From JBDTNL01 sp039933785 (lineage in GTDB: Bacteria; Acidobacteriota; Thermoanaerobaculia; Multivoradales; JAGPDF01): a DNA stretch of 64,000 bases. Below, in pieces: positions 43,044 to 51,625 of this stretch. A model generated the notes under the pieces. The model was not told the origin of the DNA. It ran no database searches and saw only the letters and a list, made by a program, of their open reading frames with translations. The position numbers were made by a program, and so were the translations under genes. Numbering within the stretch: position 1 is the stretch's first letter; the number at the start of each line of letters is the position of its first letter. The stretch is taken from assembly GCA_039933785.1 (NCBI GenBank), contig JBDTNL010000010.1:10190-74189 (forward strand), in the 5' to 3' direction.

Positions 43044-43794
43044 GGCTCAGGACCTCCTCGGAAAGCTTGTAGTACTCATAGGCACCGGTCGAACGCGGCG
43101 CGAAGGTGAAGATCGATTCACGGTAGGCCGGACTCTCTTCGAGCCGGACGCTCTTGGTGATGACGGTCTCGAAGAGCTTGTCGCCGAAGACGCGAGCGAT
43201 CTGATCGTGAATGTCTTTGGATAGCAACGTCCGCTTGTCGAACAGGGTGATCACCGCGCCGAGGATCTGCAACTGCGGGTTCGCACGGCCCTTGATCTTG
43301 TCGATCGTTTCCAGCAAGTCGTCCGTGCCTTCCAACGCAAAGTAGCTGGACTGAATCGGAATCAGCACATGGGTGCTGGCGACCAGCGCGTTGACGGTGA
43401 TGATGCCGAGGGTCGGTGGCGTGTCGATTACGATGTATTCGAACTCGCCGCGCAGGGCGTCGATCTTGTCCTTCAGTCGATAGTGCGAGTCGAGCTCGCC
43501 GATCAACTTGGCCTCGATCTTCGCCAATGAAATGCTCGAGGGCGCGATCCAGAGCTCGGGCACTTTCTCGACCTGCAGGATGATGTCTTTGATCGTGACC
43601 GTGCTGTCGGTGATGGCGTCGAACATCGTTCGCTGGAGCGAGTGCACATCCAGGAACGACATCGAGCTATTGGCTTGCGGGTCGAGATCGATGAGTAGGG
43701 TACGCAGACCCTTTGACGCCAGGGCCGCGGCGAGATTGATCGCGGTGGTGGTCTTCCCCACTCCGCCCTTCTGATTTGTGATGGCCAGGATCAT
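43036..43794 (-). CDS. parA: chromosome partitioning ATPase ParA (Soj)
   Basis: Deviant Walker-type ATPase that moves ParB-parS complexes over the nucleoid. It has 252 residues, which is the short chromosomal type without an N-terminal operator-binding domain. Motifs: NQKGGVGKTTTAINLAAAL (Walker A with the signature Lys, residues 6-24), DLDPQANSSMSF, and VIDTPPTLGIITVNAL (Walker B, about residues 116-131). A 16-base palindrome lies 49 bases upstream. Confidence 0.95.
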   Translation of the reverse strand: MILAITNQKGGVGKTTTAINLAAALASKGLRTLLIDLDPQANSSMSFLDVHSLQRTMFDAITDSTVTIKDIILQVEKVPELWIAPSSISLAKIEAKLIGELDSHYRLKDKIDALRGEFEYIVIDTPPTLGIITVNALVASTHVLIPIQSSYFALEGTDDLLETIDKIKGRANPQLQILGAVITLFDKRTLLSKDIHDQIARVFGDKLFETVITKSVRLEESPAYRESIFTFAPRSTGAYEYYKLSEEVLSRV

Positions 43795-43842
43795 GGATAG
43801 ATCGCAGTCTAGGGAAGTGCGAGCGGCCGGTCAACCCTGCAA

Positions 43843-43858
43843 TGTCGGCCGGCCGACA
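43843..43858. promoter_or_regulatory. 16-base perfect palindrome upstream of parA
   Basis: TGTCGGCCGGCCGACA is its own reverse complement. It lies in the 106-base gap between the terminator of the DUF151 gene and the parA start. It has the length and the TGT...ACA ends of canonical parS (TGTTTCACGTGAAACA) but a different core. It could be an autoregulatory operator or a divergent ParB site; nothing in the sequence decides. Confidence 0.5.
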
Positions 43859-43874
43859 AACGGCTTAATATGCT

Positions 43875-43895
43875 AAAAACAAGGCACTTAGTGCC
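43875..43895 (-). terminator. rho-independent terminator after the DUF151 gene
   Basis: On the minus strand the stem GGCAC-TAA-GTGCC (43883-43895) is followed by TTGTTTTT. It begins six bases after the DUF151 stop codon and ends the long co-directional gene run. Confidence 0.75.
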
Positions 43896-43900
43896 CTGTG

Positions 43901-44404
43901 CTACATCGTGTACTTGCCGAGATCGTCGGGGCCGATTTCTTCGAGCCACTTGCGAACCTTCTCTTCGTCGTTCGCCGGTTCAGCGGCCAGTTCTGCCGCC
44001 TTCGCCTTCTCGAGCACCTGACGGTTGACGAAGATTCCGGCGCCCGTGCGAAGCGCGAGCGCTAGCGCGTCGCTCGGGCGGGCGTCGAGCGCCATGTCGC
44101 CCTGCGGAGTCTTGAGCTCGATCGTGGCGAAGTAGGTGCTCTCTTGAAGGTCCCGAATGACCACCCGAGACACGGTTCCGCCAAGCTGCTCGATGGCGCT
44201 GCGCAGAAGATCGTGCGTCATCGGTCGCGGAGTTTCGACACCCTCGAGGCGTAGCGCGATTGCGTTCGCTTCGAAGAGGCCGATCCAGATCGGCAACAGA
44301 AGGTGGTTCTCGGAGTCCCGCAGGATCACGATCGGCACGTTCGAGGTTGGATCGAGCAGAATCCCCTTGATCTCCATGCGGACTTGCTCAGTCGCGTCGG
44401 TCAT
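43901..44404 (-). CDS. DUF151 bifunctional nuclease family protein
   Basis: A 167-residue protein of the DUF151 family, members of which have been reported to have DNase/RNase activity. Family blocks: VPIVILRDSENHLLLPIWIGLFEANAIAL in sections (about residues 22-50), RPMTHDLLRSAIEQLGG (about residues 58-74), and the acidic DARPSDALALALRTGAGIFV (about residues 112-131). A UvrB/C-like KVRKWLEEIGPDDLGKY tail follows. It overlaps miaB (ATGA). The frame is open upstream to 44569 but that is miaB shadow. Confidence 0.88.
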   Translation of the reverse strand: MTDATEQVRMEIKGILLDPTSNVPIVILRDSENHLLLPIWIGLFEANAIALRLEGVETPRPMTHDLLRSAIEQLGGTVSRVVIRDLQESTYFATIELKTPQGDMALDARPSDALALALRTGAGIFVNRQVLEKAKAAELAAEPANDEEKVRKWLEEIGPDDLGKYTM

Positions 44405-45741
44405 CAGGGGATAGAGACTTCCTGTCCGAGGAGGCTGTGCGGCATGGCTCGTTCGATCACGATTTGAGCCAACTGTCCGATTCGTGGCGAGGCGCTCGCG
44501 TTGGCCGGAAAGTGCACGATGCGATGGCAGGGACTCCGGCCGGTAAGCGTGCCGGCCTGCCGGCCCCAACCGGTCACGAGGACCTCGAGCGTCGCGCCGA
44601 CGAGCTCTTCGTTGAGCTCGAGCTGGATTGCGTTCTGCACGTCGAAAAGCTCTTGCAAGCGACGGGATGACTCCACGTCCTCAACTCCGTCTCCGAGCTT
44701 GAGTGCCGCCGTACCCGGACGCGGTGAGTACTTGAACGCGAACAGGGTAGCAAACCGGCACTCGGTGATGAGATCCAGGCTCGCCTGGTGATCCTCCAGG
44801 GTCTCACCCGGGAAACCGACGATGAAGTCGGTCGAGATCGCGAGCCCTTCCCGCACCGCCCTTAGATCGCGAACCAGCTGGCGAAACTCGTCGACGCTGT
44901 AGCCGCGTCCCATGCGCCGCAGAACTCGGTCGGAGCCCGACTGCACAGGCAGGTGAATGAAGGGGCAGATGTTCGCGTGGGCGCCCACCTGCTCCACCAT
45001 ACGGGGCGTGAAGTCCCTTGGGTACGAGGTCAGAAAGCGGAGCCGGCGCAGGCCCGACATCGGGGCGATGGCGGCGAGCAGATCGGCAAAGTCGAGGTCG
45101 AGCTCGGGGTCGCGCCAGTGGTTCACTGTCTGTCCGAGGAGCTCGATCTCGAGGAATCCGTAGTCGAGCAGGTGGCGAACCTCGGCCAGGATGTCCCGCA
45201 AGGATCGGCTGCGCTCGGGACCCCGGGTCGTAGGGACGATGCAGAAGGTGCAGCGTTTGTTGCAGCCCTCGATCAGCGTGACCATGCCCTTGTGCGAGCC
45301 ATCGCGGGACACGGCATCGATGTCGAACTCGCGGTGCTCCGGGAAGCCGGTTGCCAGGACCCGTTCTCCAGCCTCACGGCGGGCCAGGATCGAACGCAGC
45401 TCCCCTACTCGCGCCGGCCCCAGAACGAAGTCCAGATCCGGAACCCGGTCGAGCGCCCGCTGCCCTTCCTGCTGGGCCACGCAACCGCAGAGCCCGATTC
45501 GAAGACTGGGGCGGTCCTTCTTGAATAGGCGATATTCGCCCAACCGGCTGTAGACCTTCTGCGCGGCCTTCTCCCGCACGCTGCAGGAGTTGAGCAGGAT
45601 CACGTCGGCCTCGAGCGGCTCATGCGTCGGCAGGAGACCGTCCTGCATGAGCTGCCCCGCCATACGCTGGCTGTCGAGCTCGTTCATCTGACAGCCCCAG
45701 GTTTCGAGGAAATAGCGCCGCGCACCGGTGGGGTCACTCAT
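44404..45741 (-). CDS. miaB: tRNA-2-methylthio-N6-dimethylallyladenosine synthase MiaB
   Basis: Radical-SAM methylthiotransferase that modifies A37 of tRNAs reading UNN codons. It has 445 residues: N-terminal UPF0004 domain with cluster cysteines (ETWGCQMNELDSQRMAG, LNSCSVREKA, GLCGCVAQQEG), radical-SAM motif EGCNKRCTFCIVPTTRGPE (CxxxCxxC, about residues 154-172), and a C-terminal TRAM domain (about residues 375-440). The MiaB-type VPTTRG sequence after the radical-SAM cysteines separates it from RimO. Confidence 0.95.
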   Translation of the reverse strand: MSDPTGARRYFLETWGCQMNELDSQRMAGQLMQDGLLPTHEPLEADVILLNSCSVREKAAQKVYSRLGEYRLFKKDRPSLRIGLCGCVAQQEGQRALDRVPDLDFVLGPARVGELRSILARREAGERVLATGFPEHREFDIDAVSRDGSHKGMVTLIEGCNKRCTFCIVPTTRGPERSRSLRDILAEVRHLLDYGFLEIELLGQTVNHWRDPELDLDFADLLAAIAPMSGLRRLRFLTSYPRDFTPRMVEQVGAHANICPFIHLPVQSGSDRVLRRMGRGYSVDEFRQLVRDLRAVREGLAISTDFIVGFPGETLEDHQASLDLITECRFATLFAFKYSPRPGTAALKLGDGVEDVESSRRLQELFDVQNAIQLELNEELVGATLEVLVTGWGRQAGTLTGRSPCHRIVHFPANASASPRIGQLAQIVIERAMPHSLLGQEVSIP

Positions 45742-45748
45742 GGGTGGC

Positions 45749-46534
45749 TCATCGGTGGGGCGGCGGCTCCTGCGAGACCGGCTGGATCACCTTGGGTTCG
45801 CCGGGCTCGTTGGGCTTCAGCTTGACGACTTCCTGGGCGGGCTCAAGGTCGATGCCCTCTTCGAGCCACGCCGGATAGGCCCCGCCTCGCTGTCCCTCGT
45901 CCGTGAACGTCTCCAGGTCTTTCTTTGCCTGCTCGATGCCACGGCGAGACTCGTCGAGCTTTTCGAGGGCGCGGTCCCACTCGGGCTTGATGCGGCCGTC
46001 GCGCACGTAAGGATCGTCTTCGGCGTAAAACGCCGTGCGCAGCTTCTCGACGCTCTTCTGCTGGATCTTCACTTGGTCCGCGGCGTCGTGCCACCGCTGC
46101 CGGATCTCCAGCCCGCGCGTGCGCCAGTAGGATTCGTCGTGCCCATCGGTCGCCGTCGGGGTCGGAGGAGGCATCTTGGCCGCTGTCGACTCGGGAGCTT
46201 TGGCCGTCGTCACCTGACCCTTGGCCGCGTACTGCGACAGGTTCTTGTCGTTGATCACGACTCCAGGCTTGTCCATGGTCCGGCGGCGCTCCTTCTCCGC
46301 CCGCCCGGCCTCCGCGAGAGTGGGAGCCTTACTGTCCTCTTCGCCCTTGTCGACCACGATCACGGTGTCGGTCTTGACCGGCGCGGCAGGGGCTGGATCG
46401 CTCGGAGGAGGGGGGTCTGGAGCCTGCTGCGACACGGCTTGAGGAGGCATCTGTTTGGGCTGCGGCGGTGGGCCGCAAGAGACCAGGAATCCGGTCCCCA
46501 CGATCCATAGACCCCAGTGTCTACGATCGGCCAT
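45749..46534 (-). CDS. predicted lipoprotein of unknown function
   Basis: A 261-residue lipoprotein: the signal GLWIVGTGFLVSCGPPP has a lipobox LVSC at residues 17-20. The first 120 residues are Pro/Ala/Thr-rich and probably unstructured. A helical, charged segment (SYWRTRGLEIRQRWHDAADQV to KKDLETFTDEGQRGG, about residues 135-220) is likely a coiled coil. RGGAYPAWLEEG near residue 220 looks like a conserved end block. No enzyme motif is seen. It overlaps the cupin gene by 14 bases and lies between PTS genes and miaB. Confidence 0.7.
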   Translation of the reverse strand: MADRRHWGLWIVGTGFLVSCGPPPQPKQMPPQAVSQQAPDPPPPSDPAPAAPVKTDTVIVVDKGEEDSKAPTLAEAGRAEKERRRTMDKPGVVINDKNLSQYAAKGQVTTAKAPESTAAKMPPPTPTATDGHDESYWRTRGLEIRQRWHDAADQVKIQQKSVEKLRTAFYAEDDPYVRDGRIKPEWDRALEKLDESRRGIEQAKKDLETFTDEGQRGGAYPAWLEEGIDLEPAQEVVKLKPNEPGEPKVIQPVSQEPPPHR

Positions 46535-46874
46535 ATCGATCCTCCAAGCGCACGACGTCGTCGAGCTCGGGGCTCGAGACCTCGATGAACTCGCAGCCCG
46601 ACGGCCCGGCGATCATTCGGTGGTGCACGCCGGGACGCACGTGGTACGACTCGCCCGTCAGCAGGTGGTGGCTGGTGAGCCTTCCGTCTTCCTGGACCTG
46701 GAACTCGACGTCTCCACTCGCCAGGTAGAGGGTTTCATCTTTGCGCTCGTGGTACTGGAGGGAGAGGGCGTGGCCCGCATTTACGTGGAGAATCTTTCCT
46801 GCATAGCGGTCCGTGTGGGCGAAAATCAACTCGTATCCCCACGGTTTCTCCACTTTCTTTACTACTTGACGCAC
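46521..46874 (-). CDS. cupin protein, mannose-6-phosphate isomerase type II-like
   Basis: A single-domain cupin of 117 residues. KPWGYELIFAHTDRYAGKIL is the start of type II phosphomannose isomerase cupin domains; SLQYHERKDETLYLASGDVEF has the metal-binding His and Glu residues (about residues 42-52), and GESYHVRPGVHHRMIAGP has the second set (about residues 75-92). Normal bifunctional enzymes also carry a guanylyltransferase domain, which is missing here, so it may be a stand-alone isomerase or a sugar-binding cupin. It sits between ptsI and a lipoprotein gene. Confidence 0.83.
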   Translation of the reverse strand: MRQVVKKVEKPWGYELIFAHTDRYAGKILHVNAGHALSLQYHERKDETLYLASGDVEFQVQEDGRLTSHHLLTGESYHVRPGVHHRMIAGPSGCEFIEVSSPELDDVVRLEDRYGRS

Positions 46875-46885
46875 CAGTCGTCCTC

Positions 46886-48637
46886 CTAGGCCGTGACTCC
46901 GTCGAGGTAGTGCCGCAATCGACTCTCCACCTCAGCGGCGGTCGGCAAGTTCACGCATTCAAGCGCCAACGCTTGGAGCTCGTCGACGCGCAGCCCACGA
47001 ATCAAAGCCTTGATGTGCGGCACGGCGCGAGGGCTCATGGAGAGCCGCCGGATGCCAAGACCGAGGAGCAAGGGGACGAATCGTGCATCCGCCGCCATTT
47101 CTCCGCACACGCCGATCGGGATCCCCGCCTCGCGGGCGCTACTCGTGCAAAAGCGTAGCATGCGCAACAGCGCCGGATGCAGCGGCTGATAGAGGTCGGT
47201 GACCTCTTCGTTGTTGCGGTCGACCGCCATCGAGTACTGGATCAGGTCGTTCGTGCCGATCGAGAAAAAATCGACCTCGCGCGCCAACAGATCGGCGATG
47301 ACCGCCGCCGAGGGAACCTCGATCATGACCCCGATTTTCAGGTCCCGGCGAAACGGCTTGCCCTCGGCCTCGAGCTCGGACATCACCGAGGCCGCGAAGG
47401 CGCGAAACTTTCGCACTTCGTCGAGCGTGCTGACCAGGGGCAACATCACCCAGATCTCGCCATACACGCTGGCGCGGAAGAGTCCACGCAACTGAGTGCG
47501 AAACACCCCGGGCCGGGCGAGTGTGAGCCGGATGCCGCGCAGGCCCAGGACCGGGTTCTCCTCGCGCGTGTCCATCACTTCTCGGGCGAGCTTGCGTCCA
47601 CCGAGGTCGTACGTGCGGATGATCGCCGGCAGCGGCGCGCAGGCTTCCGCGAGTTGGCGATAGATGTTCATGTGGTCCTCTTCGGTGGGCAGTCGCGGGC
47701 TCATCTCGATGTACAAGAACTCGCTGCGATAGAGCCCTACGCCCTGGGCGCCGAAGGTGGCGGCCTGATCGATTTCCTCGGGGAGGTCGATGTTGGCTTG
47801 CAGGGTGATCTCGACGCCGTCGAGCGAGCGCGCCGGGAGGCTGCAGGTCGCCAGAAGATCGGCTTCCCGGCTCCGCAGCGCGTCGCGCCGGGAGCTGTAG
47901 TCCGCCAGTGCCTCGGGCGTCGGGTGCAGGATGAACTCCCCGCTCTCGCCGTCGACGATCACCGGGTCCTCGTCGGTGACCGTATCCACGACCCCCTTCA
48001 AGCCGGTCACCAGAGGGATGTTCAAGGAGTGCGCGATGATCGTGGTGTGCGAGGTCCGTCCACCGGACTCGACCGCCAGGCCGATCACTCGTTGACGGCC
48101 CAAACGGACGGCATCTGATGGCGTGAGGTCGTCCGCGACAATGATCACGTCCTCATCGAGCTCCGCCAACTCGTGGTGGGCGATGCCCTGGAGCATCCGC
48201 AGAAGGTAGCGCCCGACGTCGCGCAAGTCCTCGGCGCGCTCGCGCATGCGCGGATCGTCGAGCTGGTTGAATCGTTCGATGAGCTCCTCAGTGGTGCGGT
48301 GTACGACCCATTCGGCGTTGGCGTGTTCGCTTCGAATCCGCCCGACGATGCGCTCAACGAAGGCCTGGTCGGCGAGCATGAGGACGTGGGCGTCGAAGAT
48401 CTCGGCGAGCTCCTGGCCGAGCTCCTCGACGACGCCGGACTGGGTGCGGCGAATCTCCTGCTCGGTGCGCCGCACCGCCTCGCGCAGGCGCTCGACTTCG
48501 GCGTCGAGCTCTCCGTCGGCGATCGGAAAGCGGTAGATCTCGACCGCCCGCGTTACCATGCAGACCGCACGGCCAACGGCGATGCCACCGGCGGCAGCCA
48601 GGCCCTGACGAACTTGCATCTCGGCTCGCGGCATCAT
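46886..48637 (-). CDS. ptsI: phosphoenolpyruvate-protein phosphotransferase (Enzyme I)
   Basis: Takes phosphate from phosphoenolpyruvate and passes it to HPr. It has 583 residues with the HPr-binding helices, the active-site His in GGRTSHTTIIAHSLNIP (about residue 195), and the PEP-binding TIM barrel with LYRSEFLYIE, IRTYDLGGRK, and DFFSIGTNDLIQYSMAVDRNN (about residues 455-475). The cysteine near the C-terminus (GVCGEMAAD) is the active-site acid. It starts over the ptsH stop. Confidence 0.96.
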   Translation of the reverse strand: MMPRAEMQVRQGLAAAGGIAVGRAVCMVTRAVEIYRFPIADGELDAEVERLREAVRRTEQEIRRTQSGVVEELGQELAEIFDAHVLMLADQAFVERIVGRIRSEHANAEWVVHRTTEELIERFNQLDDPRMRERAEDLRDVGRYLLRMLQGIAHHELAELDEDVIIVADDLTPSDAVRLGRQRVIGLAVESGGRTSHTTIIAHSLNIPLVTGLKGVVDTVTDEDPVIVDGESGEFILHPTPEALADYSSRRDALRSREADLLATCSLPARSLDGVEITLQANIDLPEEIDQAATFGAQGVGLYRSEFLYIEMSPRLPTEEDHMNIYRQLAEACAPLPAIIRTYDLGGRKLAREVMDTREENPVLGLRGIRLTLARPGVFRTQLRGLFRASVYGEIWVMLPLVSTLDEVRKFRAFAASVMSELEAEGKPFRRDLKIGVMIEVPSAAVIADLLAREVDFFSIGTNDLIQYSMAVDRNNEEVTDLYQPLHPALLRMLRFCTSSAREAGIPIGVCGEMAADARFVPLLLGLGIRRLSMSPRAVPHIKALIRGLRVDELQALALECVNLPTAAEVESRLRHYLDGVTA

Positions 48638-48903
48638 TCCCCCTCGCCGAATCGTCCGGCGATCAGCCCGCAGACGCTGTCCATCGCCGCCGCTTCGTCC
48701 TCGCCTTCGGTTCGCAAGATCACCTTGCTGCCCTGAGCGGCAGCCAGTAGGAGTAAGCCGAGGATGCTCTTGGCGTCCACTTCCTCACCGTCCTTGATTA
48801 GCGTGACCCGGCTGCGGAAGGAGCCCGCCGTATGCACCAGCTTGGCCGCCGCGCGGGCGTGCAGGCCGAGGCGATTGACGATCTCCACTTTGCGTTCGAT
48901 CAC
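48634..48903 (-). CDS. ptsH: phosphocarrier protein HPr
   Basis: Small phosphocarrier of 89 residues from a GTG at 48903 that overlaps the EIIA stop. The catalytic His is in NRLGLHARAAAKLV (about residue 15). The regulatory serine is kept in DAKSILGLLLLA (about residue 46), which fits the HPr kinase gene nearby, so it can be phosphorylated at both sites. Confidence 0.94.
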   Translation of the reverse strand: MIERKVEIVNRLGLHARAAAKLVHTAGSFRSRVTLIKDGEEVDAKSILGLLLLAAAQGSKVILRTEGEDEAAAMDSVCGLIAGRFGEGE

Positions 48904-49310
48904 ACCGGTCTCCGGCCGTGGGGCTCGGAGCCGTGCCGGATGGCGCGTCTTCCCTTCGCTTGCAGCCAGCGCGCGAGGTCCTTGACCGTCAGTTCTTGAG
49001 TGGCCAGACAGCCGAGCCGAACCACCATCGGCAGATTGACCCCGGTGACCACCTCGACCCGATCGGGTTGGGAGATCGCGAGCGCGGCATTGCTCGGCGT
49101 ATCGCCGTACATGTCGGTGAGGATCAAGACTCCGGAGCCCGAGTCCAGGCGATCGACGCCGGCGCGAATCTGCTGCCGGGCCTCGTCGAAGCCTTCCGTC
49201 CACGGGAGCGAAAGTGCCTCGAAGCCGTTCAGGCCGCCGGTGATCATCTCGGCGGCGGAGAGCAGCTCCGCGGCCAAGCCGCCGTGCGTGACAATGAGGA
49301 CGCCGATCAT
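48900..49310 (-). CDS. PTS EIIA component, mannose family
   Basis: A 136-residue EIIA of the mannose superfamily. MIGVLIVTHGGLAAELL contains the phosphorylatable His at residue 9, and GVLILTDMYGDTPSNAAL (about residues 61-78) is the second family block. The ATG at 49310 overlaps the rapZ stop. No EIIB, EIIC or EIID gene accompanies it, so a regulatory role is likely. Confidence 0.93.
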   Translation of the reverse strand: MIGVLIVTHGGLAAELLSAAEMITGGLNGFEALSLPWTEGFDEARQQIRAGVDRLDSGSGVLILTDMYGDTPSNAALAISQPDRVEVVTGVNLPMVVRLGCLATQELTVKDLARWLQAKGRRAIRHGSEPHGRRPV

Positions 49311-50200
49311 GAATGTCCGATATCCCGGTGCACGATGCGGACGGGCCAGCCCGCGTCGCGGAGCGCCTCGCCGAGCGCTTCGGCGATGGCCACCGAGCGG
49401 TGGCGGCCGCCGGTGCAGCCGATGCCCACCGCCAGATAGCTCCGATTCTCCCGCCGATACAACGGGAGCAGATACAACAACAGATCGCCGAAGCGGACGA
49501 TGAGCTCGTTGTACTCCGGCACCGCCTGCAGCCAGGAGCGAATCACTTCCTCTTGCCCCGAATGATCCCGCAGCTCGGGCACGAAGTAGGGATTCGGCAG
49601 AAAGCGCACGTCGAACAGCAAATCGGTCCCGGGCGGCGCGCCGTGCTTGAAGCCGAAGCTCACCAGCGTGATTGCCATGGCGGCTTCGTGCCCGGGCCCG
49701 GCGAACTCCTTGAAGACCTGAGCACGGGTGTCGTGGATGGACCAATCCGTGGTGTCGAACACCACATCCGCCAGCGCGCGCAAATCGCCGAGCAAGGCGC
49801 GTTCCCGGCTCACTCCCTCGAGCACCGGCCCTTGCGGGGCAAGCGGATGCGGCCGCCGAGTCTCCGAGAAGCGCCGCAGTAGGGCGTTGTCGTCGGCTTC
49901 GAGAAACAACAGCGACGGCCGCATGCGAGTGTGATCCAGCTCGCGCACCAAGCGCGGCAGTTCCTCAGCCAGTCCTCCGGCGCGCACGTCGGCCACCACC
50001 GCGATGCTCTTGCCGTCCTGCACGTGTTCAGTCGGATTGGCGAGCAACTGCCGCAACAACCCTAGCGGCAGATTGTCCATGACGTAGTAGCCGAGGTCTT
50101 CGAAGCCCTTGGCGACGGTGCTCTTGCCCGAGCCGGACAAGCCGGTCACCAGGACTAGGCGGGGCCGCTCAGCGGGATCCGGGCTGCCGGTTGCGTTCAA
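49307..50200 (-). CDS. rapZ: RapZ family nucleotide-binding regulator (RNase adapter)
   Basis: A 297-residue P-loop protein. Walker A is VTGLSGSGKSTVAKGFEDLGYY (about residues 19-40), and LLFLEADDNALLRRFSETRRPHPL, SFGFKHGAPPGTDLLFDVRFLPNPYF, and IGCTGGRHRSVAIAEAL are the conserved RapZ/YvcJ blocks. In E. coli RapZ controls glmS through an sRNA and RNase E; in other groups the role is less clear. It overlaps hprK by 32 bases, in the common hprK-rapZ order. Confidence 0.94.
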   Translation of the reverse strand: MNATGSPDPAERPRLVLVTGLSGSGKSTVAKGFEDLGYYVMDNLPLGLLRQLLANPTEHVQDGKSIAVVADVRAGGLAEELPRLVRELDHTRMRPSLLFLEADDNALLRRFSETRRPHPLAPQGPVLEGVSRERALLGDLRALADVVFDTTDWSIHDTRAQVFKEFAGPGHEAAMAITLVSFGFKHGAPPGTDLLFDVRFLPNPYFVPELRDHSGQEEVIRSWLQAVPEYNELIVRFGDLLLYLLPLYRRENRSYLAVGIGCTGGRHRSVAIAEALGEALRDAGWPVRIVHRDIGHS

Positions 50201-51167
50201 GCTGTTCCTCGAGCTTGCGCGCGAACTCGCGCGCCGAGTGATGTCCCTGTACCTTCAAAACGTGGTTGCGCGCCGCGATCTCGACCAGGATGGACAGGTT
50301 GCGCCCGAGCGCGACCGGCATCTTGATGTACGGGCAGGGCACATCGAGGATGTTGTGTACGGTCTCGTCCAGGCCGAGGCGATCGTAGACCTTGCCTTCT
50401 TCCCAGGGCTCGAGCTCGACCACCAGGTCGATCGACTTGCGTTCGCGCACCGCCGCTAAGCCGAAGAGGTCCTTGACGTTGATGATCCCCAGGCCACGCA
50501 GCTCCATGTGATGGCGTAGGGGCTCTTCGCAGAATCCGATGAGCTCGCCGTTCGGATAGCGCTTCACGGTGACTCGGTCGTCCGCCACCAAGCTGTGTCC
50601 GCGGGTGATGAGATCGAGTGCGCACTCGCTCTTCCCCACTCCGCTGTGGCCGATCAGCAAGACCCCCAGGCCGTAGATCTCGAGCAGCACGCCGTGCAGA
50701 CGCGTCGACGGCACCAGGTGATCCTCGAGGAAGTAGCTTAGGCGCTTGATTACCGTCGAAGACATGGCGTTCGACGACAGCACCGGAACTTCTCTGGTCT
50801 CGCAGAGCTCGATGAGGTCGGGCAGTGCGGGCAAACCCTTGGTGACCACGAAGAGCGGGATTGGCAACGAAGTAATGGCCGCGAAGCGCTCGCCGCGCAG
50901 ATCCTCGGGCAGCGTCCTTAGGTAGGCAAGCTCGCTCTCGCCGATGATCTGCACCCGCCCCGGCTTGATGTACGGGTAGTAGCCGGCGAAGGCGAGTCCC
51001 GGCTTCTGTACTCGGGGGTTGGTGATCCGGTTATCGAGGTGCGAGGCGCCGCAGAGGACACGCAGCCCGAGATCGGAGAGCTCGCCACCGAGGAGTTCGC
51101 GCACCGCGACGTGCGCGCCCTGTTCATCACTGGGCGTTATGGAAGGAGGCGCTGGTATTTCGGTCAT
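50169..51167 (-). CDS. hprK: HPr kinase/phosphorylase
   Basis: Phosphorylates or dephosphorylates the regulatory Ser of HPr. It has 332 residues: N-terminal domain (about 1-145), the P-loop GHSGVGKSECALDLITRGH (about residues 168-186), ADDRVTVKRY, and the signature ELRGLGIINVKDLFGLAAV (about residues 214-232). The catalytic His after the N-domain is in PSTRLHGVLLEIYG. In Gram-negatives it usually has a regulatory role. Confidence 0.95.
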   Translation of the reverse strand: MTEIPAPPSITPSDEQGAHVAVRELLGGELSDLGLRVLCGASHLDNRITNPRVQKPGLAFAGYYPYIKPGRVQIIGESELAYLRTLPEDLRGERFAAITSLPIPLFVVTKGLPALPDLIELCETREVPVLSSNAMSSTVIKRLSYFLEDHLVPSTRLHGVLLEIYGLGVLLIGHSGVGKSECALDLITRGHSLVADDRVTVKRYPNGELIGFCEEPLRHHMELRGLGIINVKDLFGLAAVRERKSIDLVVELEPWEEGKVYDRLGLDETVHNILDVPCPYIKMPVALGRNLSILVEIAARNHVLKVQGHHSAREFARKLEEQLERNRQPGSR

Positions 51168-51616
51168 TTCGGGTCCTCCGCCAGCAGCGCGCAGATGCGC
51201 TCGGCCGATCCGGCGGTGAGCAAGGTGGCGCCGCGCGCGGCGCGTGGGCCGAGCCAGCGTGAAATCGCCGCCAACAGCCGCAGGTGCTCGGCCGGAGCCT
51301 CGGCCGGCGAGGCGATCAGGAACAGCACGCGCACCGGCTCGCCGTCTGGAGCATCGTAGTCGAGCCCCTGGGGCGCCAGGCCTACGGCCAGCAGCGGCGC
51401 CCGCAGTCCCACGATCTTGGCGTGCGGAATGGCGACGCCGCCGCCGATCGCGGTCGAGCCCAAACGCTCCCTCGCCACCAGCTCGTCGAACAGCCGCTCG
51501 CTGTCGAGAACCTCGCCGGTGTCGGCCACCGCTTGCGCCAGGCTGCGCAGGACCTCCTCGCGACTGCTCCCCGGCAGGGCGGTGAAAACGAGCTCGCGGC
51601 GGGCGGCTATGGCCAA
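51164..51616 (-). CDS. ptsN: PTS EIIA-Ntr-like regulatory protein
   Basis: A 150-residue EIIA of the nitrogen/fructose superfamily. The active-site His is in GGGVAIPHAKIVGL (about residue 66), and PVRVLFLIASPAEAPAEHLRLLAAISR is the second conserved block. Its place after rpoN and hpf matches the common rpoN-hpf-ptsN order, which suggests a link to sigma-54 or nutrient signalling. Confidence 0.92.
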   Translation of the reverse strand: MAIAARRELVFTALPGSSREEVLRSLAQAVADTGEVLDSERLFDELVARERLGSTAIGGGVAIPHAKIVGLRAPLLAVGLAPQGLDYDAPDGEPVRVLFLIASPAEAPAEHLRLLAAISRWLGPRAARGATLLTAGSAERICALLAEDPK

Positions 51617-51625
51617 TCGTCGACC

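Noticed and set aside
42061..43900. Canonical parS site near parAB
   Set aside because: No sequence close to TGTTTCACGTGAAACA was seen in the flanks or genes; a TTTCACGT at about 38846 has no matching second half.
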